NCBI RefSeq assembly: GCF_003945595.2
Contig: NW_024104532.1
Coordinates: 9,145,799 to 9,209,798 of the forward strand
Direction of reading: 5' to 3'
Source of the DNA: Pipra filicauda
Taxonomy: Eukaryota > Chordata > Aves > Passeriformes > Pipridae
Length of the DNA: 64,000 nucleotides
Below are positions 37,413 to 49,400 of the stretch, one piece after another; position 1 is the first letter of the stretch; each line of letters starts with the position of its first letter. A model generated the notes under the pieces. That model saw nothing but the letters and a program-made list of their open reading frames with translations, had not been told where the DNA came from and ran no database searches. A program made the position numbers and the translations under genes.

Positions 37413-40400
37413 CTGTGGGATGGAAAAAATGAGAAGGCTATGGCAGAAATGTCAGAATTATCAGTAATCAGTACAACCAAAAGGGGTTTTTTAAACTCTA
37501 AATATTTAGCAGTCTTACAAAAAACACAGAAGGTCCAGTAAATACTGTCAGACCAACTGTTCTCCTTCCTGCCATCATCTGTAGCTCAATAACTGTGTGT
37601 ACAAGCTATAATTAATTTGTGCAGTCTGTTTAATACATGATGGTGCCATTCTGCTTGATGTGATGACTGTACTTGGAAGTTCAAAGAGATAAATTCGGAG
37701 TGTTTTGGCTCAATCACAGCTGCAGTGTGAGGCTCACTGGGCTCACTGGTGCCAGTAAATCCACACAGAGCTGCTGGTGCAGCTGAGCCACCAGTCTGAG
37801 AGCACAGTAAAGTTTGCTCTCAGCTCTGTATTTATTTCCCTCATCTGGTGCATTAGTGGTAAATGAACATTCCCTAACCAGGTGTGTGGATTTCTAATGG
37901 CCGTATTCTAAGTTATCTCTTCATTCCCTGAGTGCAAACAGGAGAATCTGATTTTACTTCCAGCACTAACAATATTCTACCAGGAATAACTCTAAGAATT
38001 CCACCCCAGGAAAACCTGACAGTCAGGAATAAGAGAGGAGATCCCTCACAATGAAGAGAATTAGTGTGAAAACACACAGTACCTCTTTTCCTTTTAAGCC
38101 AGTTCCCAACAGATACAAGTGCTCTTGCTCCTGGTAGCGGATCTGGATGTTGTACACTTTGTCCCTGTACAGCACCATCAGCACATAGGGGTGAGTGACA
38201 GTTTTCCTTGAGCTGTCCCTCACCAGGAATGTTCCATCCTGAAAGATGAAAAAATGACAGATGACAAATAGGAGTCACTCCTGGGTTTGATCAGTATAAC
38301 AACCTTCACTAGAGCACCCCTTCTAAGCGTTTGTTCTTTCTGAAATCTTTCTCCTTCTGCCAAGAGAAGCTGCACCGTGAGAGAGTTTGTGCCATTCAGC
38401 AAATGTGCTGTCTTGCAAATTTGCTACTTAACTCTTCCTGCCTGTTACAAAAGCAGATTTTTAGGGAAGGAAGGAAGGATGTTCTATGAGGGAGAGATTC
38501 CATTAAAGGAGGAAGTAAAATATCAAAGGCCAGACCTGACATCACATGAACCAGAAAAGAATTTCATTTCTGCCGAGTACCAGTCAAGGTTCCTGTGTGA
38601 TGCATTTACAGACAGCCTAAAATACTGACAGTGGCTGCGTAATTTAGGCAAAGGCAGTGACACTGTACCACTCTCTCTCTGCTTTTCTTCATTTCAGATC
38701 TGGCTTGACAAGTCTTCCATTGAATTCCCTTTCTTAAGGGCACTGAATGTGATCCCATAAGCTGGGCCTTACTCCAAGTGATTAGAACGTTGTACACATC
38801 ACCCTCAGCTCATGGCAATAGTGGAGTAGCCACACTTCCCTCAGTGATGGAATAGTATTTCATTTATATTCATAATTTTAATTTATCTCCACATGCACAG
38901 ATAAGCCTGGGTTTCACCTGTCTGAATCTGTGCTTCATTTTGCTGGTCAGTATGGCCTAGGAAAGGGGGGGGATCAATTCAAGCTGCCTAAATATTGGAA
39001 TTTGGGACAAACTCCTCACTGATGACAGAAAACTATTTCCAGAGAACAAGTCACTCCTCCTAAGACGGGCAAGGTCAAACTGCTTTCTGGAGACACATAA
39101 TTTGTTCTCTTGGATTTTGGCAAACAACAGCCTTTGTGGGTGATTTAGACCCGGTGTGAAACTTTTCTGTGGGGAAGGATTCAAGATGAATCCTTCACTC
39201 TGAACACCTACATTGGTGCTGCAACCTCTCTGTTTTATTGACCTGCACTCCTCCCATGGGAGCACAAGGACACCTCGTGAGGGGGTGGGAGGATCCCCTG
39301 CATGAGAAATAAAAATACAGGTTTTTATATGAATATCATATCATTTATATCATGAAGTTGTAAGATATCCAGGTTCCTAGACCTGAACTTGGGTATCAGG
39401 GTCTCTTTCAGCAGGATAAGGGAAATGAGAAAATTCTTAAAAATTAAATCCTTGAGGGCCATTTTGTACACGAGGTTCCTTTTCTCTTTGGGAGAACAAA
39501 GATCCATCACCTCTGACAGGGGATGGCTTGCAGCCAGTTGGGAAAAAGGAAAAGCCCCTTTTCAGAGAAAAGAAACCTTTTTAGGTAAAGATGAATACAT
39601 TACAACGTATCTGAAAAGGGTGGGATTTTGTGAAACTATAAAATGTATGAAATTTAAACCCAAGGGGTCTTTTCCCCCGGAAACTCGGTGAGAGAAAGAC
39701 CCAACACGTTGAAGAAATTCTTCCTTGTTTCTTTGTTCCCAAAGTTTAGTTCCCTTTCCCTTTTTAAATTTGAGGAGAAGGATATTTCCCACCCCTGCCA
39801 TTCCCAGAGTACCTTGTTGATTTTCCGAAGAGCTGCCTCTGCCTCGGGCCGGCTCACAAAGGCCACGTACCACTCGTTGTTCAGGGAGCCCTAAGGGGTG
39901 GTTTGGGGGAGAGGAGAAAAGGGAAACTCAGCTGTCAGTGACTGAGTCTGCAATTCGAGCAACGCACAGGGAAGCAGAGAGAAATCTCAGTGTGAGGGAT
40001 ATTTGGGTTTATGTGCAGAATCTCAGAAGGTTCGAGTTTCGGGGTATTTGTTACAGTCTGGTGAAGCGGCACTGAGGGATTTTAAATTATTGGCTCACTC
40101 TGATAAATTTGAAAATATTGCAGACTATAATACATCTGCAATTAAGCCAAATAAACAGATATTTCCAAATATTTTCAGTACAATATTTTAAATGGCATTT
40201 TCTCTTTTGTCCACCTGGACGGTGGCATCCTTTGCCTTTTTTTGTTTGGTTGGTTGGTTTTAAAATTTTTTTTTTTTCATTTTTTAACTATCATCTGAGA
40301 CCATTATGCTACAAATCCTGTGAATATAACACGTATGGTTGCCCAGCAGCGTTATGACCAGGAGCTTGTTCTCGACTTGTTCTATTTAAAGAAATGTGAA

Positions 40401-43400
40401 ACAAAAAATGCACTTACAAAGCTGAGTTCTTTACTCATCAAACTTTTGTGGAAGGAGAACTGAATATGTAATATTAGTTGAAGGCAATTGTGCCAAACAA
40501 GCAATCCAGCAAACAAGTGTTTTTCTTGTTTTGTTCTGTCAGGGGTTTGCTGTTGTTGTTTTTTTTCGGTGAAGACAAAACAAGGCGTTGAAATTTGACC
40601 CAGAAAAGAAAACTGAAAGCACTTATTGGCGACCTGAGGACGACTACTGCCCAGAAAAACAACTCTAAAAGATGTTCCCTCTCCAAACCAGAGAATTTGC
40701 TGTGTTTAACAGCATTTGTAGTGTTTTGTACCTCATCTTCCTCGGGGTTTGTTTGGTGGACAGTCTGTCTGCCGGGGATTGGCAGTGGAGGTCTCACATC
40801 AGCTGGACCTCTCGAGGGGGACCTGCTGTTGTTGCCTTCAAAGATAGAAAAATAGAAAAAAAAAACGTTCAAGCCAGGAGAATAATTTCATCTGTGCAGG
40901 ATCTTGGTTTTACAGGGCATGGAGTGTTTCCATCCCCCTGGTACTGAGATGTTTGGGGTTGATTTGAAATCAGATTCAGGTTTCTCCATCAGCACCACGT
41001 TCTCTGCCTAATTTCACCCCCCGGTGCACAGACAGGGACTTTTATGAACTCTTGCATTTCCATAAGACCAGATGAACTTGAAATAGAGGTGACACCTTTT
41101 TAGTTTCTGGACCACAGTTACTCAGTTGAGAGCATCTTGGTTTCTTTAGAGACAGAAGAAACGTTGTCTCCATGCAATCTTTGCCTTCTTAGCAATTAGA
41201 AAGTAAAAACTGTCACTGTAGGACATTGGCAGCTGTTACCATAGGTGAAAAATTACCTGCAAAACAATCGATTTCTAAGTTTTCTTTATTTTTTACTTGC
41301 TATTACAAGATAAATAAGCAGTGTTTTCACATGGGAAGTGTTTTCTCCCTTTTCTGAGAGTTTTAGCACACCTCAGCTCTCAGTACTGTTTGCTGGACTG
41401 AAAAAGGTGGTTATATCAAATTGTGACACTGGTTTAACCAGGCAGGGAGCCCAAGCTTTGTGGGAAAGAAAACCCAAAAGACCAAGTAAGTTGCACAAGA
41501 TGCCTTTCAGGAACTTGATAGTTTTCTGTTCACAGCCCAACCAGAAACATCCACAGAAAAAAAAATATTATATATTAACTGCACTGAAACCACTGAAACC
41601 ACTTTTTAACTTTCAGTCATGTTCTTACAAAAAAAAAAAAAAGGAAGGAATGAAGGATACAGACCTGGATGTAAGCGAGGTGGTAGTGAGCCAGTTGAAG
41701 ACAGGTTTCTAGCACTGTTTAAAAAACAAAAGTAGTCAGTATAAATACATTTCTATGCAACATTTCTGTGCTCTGAACATCTGATTGGGACTTTGTGCCT
41801 GTTTTACAGAATGACCCGTGCAGGATGAGGAAAGTTTTCTCCTTCTTTTTGGTTTTCTAATCTTCTCTGGGTAAGTGGATCCCCCTTGAAGTTTACCTGG
41901 AGCTCAGATCTGGGAATAAGGTAGAGGGAATCAGTAATGGCCACCGAGACTTTTGGATCGGGATCAATGCAGAAAAGTACTCCAGCTTGTTGAGTTTTCT
42001 CAGGGAATGACTCCTTTATTCCCCTAAAGCAGGAAGCACAGGGAACACCTTGACAGATAGCCAGGGTCACAGAGTCATATCTTTTTTGTGGCTTCTCTAA
42101 AACTACTCATCAACGTTGTTGATGAAAATGCCATTTCTCATTAATGTTGCAGGCTGGGAAGGGCCAGCCACAAAAAGGACTGAGGCATCCCACACGTGAG
42201 GAAAGGCTGAGGGAGCTGGGGCTGTTCAGCCTGGAAAAGAGAAGGCTTGGGAGGGATCCCCTTATTAAAGCTCATAAACATCTGAAAGGAGAGCCAGGCT
42301 CTGGTCAGTGGTGCCCAGTGATGAGACAGAGGCCGTGGGCACAAACTGAAACTCCAGAGGCTCCCTCTGAACGGGAAACACTTCACTGTGAGGGCAACCA
42401 AGCACTGGAGCAGGTTGCCAAGAAAGCTGAGTTGTCTCTGCTCTTGGAGACACTCAAATGCCACCTGGATGTGGCACCCTGGTCAAGGTGACCTTGTTTG
42501 GGTTGGGGCTTGGACCAGGTGACATCCAGAGGTCCCTGCCAACCTCTGCCCACACCCAAAACTTCTCAAAACTGAGTCCCAATCTTCAGTGCTTGTTATT
42601 ATTTCTGTTTCTGGGGACAAAAGGCCTGCCCTCTTTGTCCTTTACAGTTCATGTTTCTCTTCTGCTTAAATGGGCTGTTGAAAAGGCTCTGAGATGAAAA
42701 TGCTAATTATGTTTGCAGAACAAAAACACCCCATCATGGCCTGATTAATGGGAGAGAATCTGTCAAATGGGGGCCTCCACTGCAGCAGTGCTGGGCATGT
42801 TGTTTGAATATAACCAGAAGTGTTCATCATAGGAACAGTTCCATTTTCATTTGACCTCACTATTGCTACTGCAATATTTGTTCTGCTGGGGTGTCAGCAG
42901 TTCCAGAGAATGATGGCAAATTGGAGGAATTCATCAAAGAGCCATTAAAAAAAAATACAGAGATTAGAAAATGTGCCTCAGACGTGGACTCAAGGAGCCC
43001 GGTCTAACTCAGCAAAGCCTAAGATTCCCAGAATTCAGATTATCAGGAATGAAAACTTAATTAAGGGCTCCTCCACCTAGCAAATGAAGACAGAGCAATT
43101 AAATATTTGTAGGCTGAAAACAGGAAAAAATTTTGAAGCCAGGTTCACAATTTTAAACAGGGATTATCAACCATTAGGGTAAGACTTAGTAAAGGGCTGG
43201 TGAAATTCTTTCTGATTCAATTCCAGATGACTGAGGTTGTGGGTTTTTTTAGTTTTTAAATGAATTAGTGGTCACAGCTTTAGCACTTGGGCTCCTGGAG
43301 TGTGCAAGGGCCTCTTTGACCTCCACCCTGCATAGTTTTGGAGAAAACTATGGAGCATTTTTTTGTAGAAAGCCCTTCCCCAAAGCGCTTTTCATTCCTA

Positions 43401-46400
43401 TGGATCCTACAGATCCATAAGGGAGAGATGTCTCAAGAATCAAAATATTTCCTTACCATAAAACTGAGGGGAATTTGGAGATATTTTGGGGACGATTTTG
43501 TGTGGATTTGGGGTGAATCTGATGGATTTTGGTGGTATATTTGTGGATTTTGGGTGACTTTTGATGGATCTTGGTGGTATATGTGTGGATTTCCATTGAT
43601 TTTGATGGATTTGAGGAATTTAGGAATATTTTGGGATATTTTGGGGGTGATTCTGTGTGGATTTGGGTCTACTTTGGGGTACTTTAATTTTGGGGCTATT
43701 TTACTGGGATATTGATGGAATTTGGGGGAATTTGGAGATATTCCGGGGACAATTTTTTGTGGCTTTTAGGTGACTTCCAATGGAATTTGGTGGTATATGT
43801 GTGGATTTTTGTTGATTTTGATTGATTTGAGGAATTTAGGAATATTTTGGGATCTCCTGGGATATTTTGGGGGTGATTCTGTGTGGACTTGGGTCTATTT
43901 TGGGGAACTTCAGTGCGATTTTGGGCTATTTTACTGGGATTTTAACTGGATTTTGGGGAATTTGGAGGTATTTTGGGGATGATTTTACGAGGATTCTGGG
44001 TGACTTTCGATGGATTTTGGTGGTATATGTGTGGAGTTTGGTTGATTTTCGTGGGATTTTGATGGATTTGGGTTGCTTTTTGTGGGATTTTGATGAATTT
44101 GAGGAACTTTGGAATATTTTGGGATCTTCTGGGACATTTTGGGGGTGATTCTGTGTGGATTTGGGTCTATTTTGGGGAACTTCAGTGCGATTTTGGGCTA
44201 TTTTACTGGGATTTTAACTGGATTTTGACTGAATTTTGGGGAATTTGGAGGTATTTTGGGGATGATTTTATGAGGATTCTGGGTGACTATCGATGGATTT
44301 TGGTGGTATATGTGTGGATTTGGGGGATTTCGATGGATTTGGGTTACTTTTTGTGGGATTTCGATGGATTTGAGGAACTTTGGAATATTTTGGGATCTTC
44401 TGGGACATTTCGGGGGTGATTCTGTGTGGATTTGGGTCTATTTTGGGGTATTTCAGTGCAATTTTGGGCTGTTTTACTGGATACAGCCTAAGGGAGGAAC
44501 TACTCCTCATGGTTGCCTTGAGTGCCTGAGTTCCCTGTAGCTCCACACACTGTGTTATTTGCTGGATTGCCAAGGGATTGAGATCCAAGAGGAACAACAA
44601 AACAAGGGAGAAACCAACCTTTCTGCCCCAGGCAGGCTGTTGGATCCTGGCTTGGGTGGAGGTTTGAGAGGTTTGGCTGGGAGGGAGCTGGAGCTGTAGG
44701 GGGGCAGGCACAGCTGTGGCACTGCCCTCTGGGGTGCAGCTGTGGAGAAGGGAGAGAAGGCAACTGAAATCTCGTGGGGGACATCCTTAAACGAAGAAAT
44801 TCTGTCCCATAACTGCTGCTTAATTGGATAAACATCCCGGAGTAAACAGCCTGTGAACAGCCCGTGATGTGTCAGTCACAGGTTGTGAACTCAGATGGTC
44901 GGCTGAGCTTCAAATTGAGTCTTAAAATGAAAAATAAACTGGCACAGGCTTGAGCAACACTTACATTCCCTAACTTCTGTTTTGGATAAGCCACAGTTCA
45001 GGTGCTTTCCCTGCAGCAGAGCTGAAGGTGGTGCAGAACCAAGTGTTCTCTGTTGCATTGCTTCTAAAGAGCAGATTTGAGTCACCTTTTGAACCCCATT
45101 CCTTTGTGAGGTTTCTCCCGGCAGGAAATAAAACATTTTCTTTCTGCAGTGGCCTCAGACCTGAACTTCCAGGAAGAGGGAACAGGTAACTGAGCTCTGC
45201 ACAGCTCAGATTTCTTATGGAGGCTCAGAGGCTGTGATAATTCACAGAGACCTGGTCAAACCCTCTGCTTCTCCTGTGGAGTCACTTTGCCAACTTAACT
45301 CTAGAATTTAGCATTACAAATACTGTTGTTACATGAAAGAAGTTCTGCTTCTGCTCGTGGAAGTGAATAACATTACACAGAGAGTGGCATCAGACACAAC
45401 CTGACTTTTGAAATGGCTCTAAAGAAACAACTCTAAGTTGTTTTGGTTTTTTTTTTTAACAGAACTAAGGCAAAGAAAGGCCTTAAGCTTGAAAAATCAC
45501 TGTAGAAATACTTACTGTCTTCTTCTTCCTGGGGAGCCAAAAGAAAACAAACATTAGCAACATATTACAGCAGAGTTCTTAGGAGTATTTTACACAACAA
45601 AACAAGGATGTTGGTGGATTTTGGTTATACAAGGACTGTAATACTTGCAACACCAAGTAATTGTTAAAGGTCTTTCATTAATTAATTAATTGTTTACAAA
45701 TAAGCAATGTGGTGGATGTCCCATAATGGCTCTTGACCCAAAGCACTCAGAAACTCTCAGCAGGTACAAACTTTCCTCATTTCTCCAAGTGCAGGCTCTC
45801 AAGAGTTAACTGAGAGTGAAACTTTCAGGTCACCTTAAGCTGAACAAAATCCCCCAAAGCCCCAGATTTAGTGTAAGCAAAATCACTTCTCCCATGTTAT
45901 ATGTATAAAAAAAATAATCTGGTTTTATTCTTCCTTTATCTAAGATAAAGTACTCAGGGAATATGAGCTTGACACAGAAGAACTGCTTAAAAACACCCCG
46001 TGTGCTGCGAAAGATCCAGGAGTGTTCTTTACAACTGATAAAAGAAACAAGTTTACCTTGTCCAGAATTATTAGTTAATACAGCCACTTAATTTCACTGG
46101 AGTCCATATATTTTAAATATATGCTTTGAGACTGCACTTACTTCATTTTTTTTGTGTGGTGGCCAACTCTGCCTGAAATGAAAACAAAACACTCATCACA
46201 GGTGGAACACTACCCATTCATTCGTGTGCATCATTTTCAACTAGAATATGAATTTATAGTAAGTTTGAAAGGCCCAGTGAATGCCAAACCTTTTTTTTTT
46301 CCTCATAAAAACATCTAAAATTCTAATTTCAACCCTAATCTAAGGCATCACGCTTGTCCTTAGCCCAGCTTGAGTCGATCAACAAGGAAAACTGATGCAT

Positions 46401-49400
46401 TGATTATGAGATTAGAGCTTAAAACGAGTTTTTGCAATGATGAAACATTAGTCTTCAAGTCTTGAACTCACTTCTAATACCTGGCAACATTGCTGGAGCT
46501 CAGCATTAGACTTCCAGGCTTTGTTTCTCTGATGAATGATCTCGTTTTTATCTTTGTTTCTCTGATAAATTATCCTGGCTGATTAGCAGACCTCAGTTAC
46601 TTTCTTAACTTGTTTTAAGCTCAGTCCCAGTGTCCAGCCCCCAGTTTACCTATAAAATGCTGGAGAATGATCTAGTTCTGCTGGAGAATGTGACTGGCTA
46701 CTAAGAAGGAGGTTTGCAGGCTAAGTAAAGGTTTCTTTTTCTAACACTTAAAAAAACCCAGCAATTGAACTCATGAAATAACGTTCCCTAGAGCAAGAAC
46801 CTGAGCTGGTGGAAAAAACAGGGATCATGGATTTCTTTGCCCAGCTTGGCAGTGAGTCCTGCCCCGTGTGCTGGGGCTGTTTCAGACAGGACAGGAGAGA
46901 GAGGTTTTCCTGCATTCACACTTTCCTGCAGTTTAATACATCCATCAGCCAAAATCTTTAATATCCACAGCCCCTGCTGTCAGGCAGGACCTGTAAATTG
47001 TACCACCTTGAGTTGCTTGTCCATATCTTTGTTAAATTTAATTTATCCTTCATTAAATTCCAGTGAAATGAGCACTTACTTTCCAGGGCTTTGCTTCCTT
47101 AAGGGAGGGGGGTTGCCTCTTTCATATCTGTCACTTGGTGGGACAGGAGGTTTGGGCATCATTGCCAGCTGTTCCCCCAGGGACCTAAAGCAGGAGCAAG
47201 ATGATGAAATAAAGGCAAAAAGCTGCTTATTGAGAACTAACTGGGGAATATTGGCACTGAGAGGACCATTTCCAGAGGAAAAACTCTTACCTTAGCTGTG
47301 AAACCAGAGGCTGGAAAACAACAAGGAGAAGTTGAATGTGTGTCAAAACAGGCAAAAAACATCAATAAGCACCAAAAAAAAAATATCTTACCTTTTCAGG
47401 AATGCTTGGCTTCTTCCCTGAAAATAGTAAAAGCTTACATTTAGAAAAAATGAAAGCTAATTAATCAAGCTGTCTATGAAACCTGTGAGTTTTGAACAGT
47501 TGGAAGTTAATTTTGTAAGTTGAAGCCCTCAGCCTCCTGAGATGTAAAGCAGAAAAACATTCTGGCTTTGTGAGTGATGGCAAAATTGCAATATCTCTTT
47601 TTAAAGGCATATTTAACCATTTTCAAGGTGGCATGTTTTACAATCATATTTTCTAGGGTTCAGCTTTCAATTACTGGATACTTTTCTGCCATTGTAAAAC
47701 AGATGAAAGAGTTCAGACAATAAATAAAAATCATAGAGTCATATCTTCAGATTCTTTGTGTAATGTGGTTTTCAGGTCTGAAACAAATGTAATTTTTCTT
47801 TTATGTCTTACTAGTTCTCAGCATTCTTTTAAGTCTGTTTAAGTTGCAACCTTACACCCAGTAGTGTGTGCAGAGTTAGCTCTCTATTTCTCCTTTAACC
47901 TGCTAAATATCTCCTTGTTCATTCACTTAAGTGTCACCCCAAACCTCTGTTGCACAGGGATCTCATCAAGTCTTTCTGTTCACCTGTCTGACCTTGGGTT
48001 GCTGTTTTCTAAACACAATTTCTCCCTCACTTTACAAGTCCTGCTCACAACATTTATTCACAAACAGATTACCTTGCCTGGGACTGGATTAGAGCACATC
48101 TGGTTGAGCCTTGATCTTTTGCATCAATTATATACAAAGTGATAATTTTCAGTAATTAAAACAATCACATTTATATTAATAAAGCAAACACTGACCTGCT
48201 GCTGGGCTCTCTCTTTCAAAGGGGGGAGCAAGGCGGTCCAGGGAGGGCTTTGTGCTTCTGTCTATAGAAGGAGCTGGGGCTAAACACAACAGCTGTGTGA
48301 GACAATGTGCTGGGATAGGTTAATATATCTTTATTTTGTGCAGCCATGAACTGGTGGGACTTAGAATAACAAGAGAGGCTTCTGTGTGAGAGTAGAAGAG
48401 AGTGGAAGTGAGGAGATGGAGGCAGGAGCTCCACAGCCCACGGGAAAAGCTTTACAAGGACAGCACCAGCTCTACTTACATTTCAAAGGCTTCATGTTCC
48501 TGTCTCTCCCCAGGTCGTTGTTGCTCGGTGGAGGAGGGAAAGCTGGCAGCTGAAACAGATATTTCACATGTGGTTAAAATGTTGTCCTCACCTTTCTGTT
48601 TTAGTTTCAGTGTGTTAACCCCAGCACACACATCTGCCCGTCCCCGTGCCTGTGCAGCACAGCAGATCCCAGCTCCCTGCAAAAGGACAGGAGCCAGGGG
48701 CTCTCCTGAGGAATGCCCCACGTGCTTGGCTTCTTGTTGGATGCAGAATTGCTTCCACCTGTTTTGCCTCGCAAGGGATACTCCAGCGGGCTGTATTTTG
48801 GGGGAGGATCGTGTTTATTGCCAAAGGAAAGAAACAGGAGCTTCAACAGCACTGCTGTGGGTTTGCCCCTCCAGGGCAGCAGGTGTTGGGTTTGTAAATG
48901 TGTTGAAAGGAGTGGATGTGCATTTGAAGAGGAGAAATATGTAATAAGTCACTGACTGGTGACTGAGGCAGGGGGAGAACGGGCTGTTCTCTGCTCCTGG
49001 GAGAGCTGGGGTCAAACAGCATTTTGTTGTCAGCAGCCAAACCCGGATTTCTCCAGACACCTGCCTTCCAAAGCTCATCCTCAGCCTGAGTTTAGGACAC
49101 TTTTGAGAGCTCAGGACACCCAATAGTCCTCTGTGTTTTCTACATATGAACTATGTCACTGGGTCAGGCCAAAAATCCTTCTATCACATCCTAGAATTAC
49201 CTTGTGTACATGGTAGGTCTAATGCACATCTCTCCTGGCAAACATTGAACTTATTATAGTGCCAGCTGTCAACAGCACAAGAGCTTTCAGTTTTGAAGGA
49301 TTCACAGCAGCAAAAAAAATTAAAGGAGTCAAATCTGGGTAATCAAGGTTCTCATTGTACAGTCTCTCACACTTCTATGTGGTTTTAATTCAACTGGACA

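Noticed and set aside
41886..41898. 13-nt candidate LCP2 exon (cccag|ATCTGAGCTCCAG|gtaaac) between exons 15 and 17
   Set aside because: It fitted the phases (1 in, 2 out), but the 121-nt exon at 44619-44739 has the same phases and clear SLP-76 homology, so this one is not needed.
42144..42491. 115-codon plus-strand frame beginning [10 protein letters not shown]
   Set aside because: Lies within a CR1 fragment antisense to LCP2.
43338..44540. Trp/Gly-rich plus-strand frames of 85-125 codons
   Set aside because: They follow the minisatellite period, run antisense to LCP2 and have no start or splice context.
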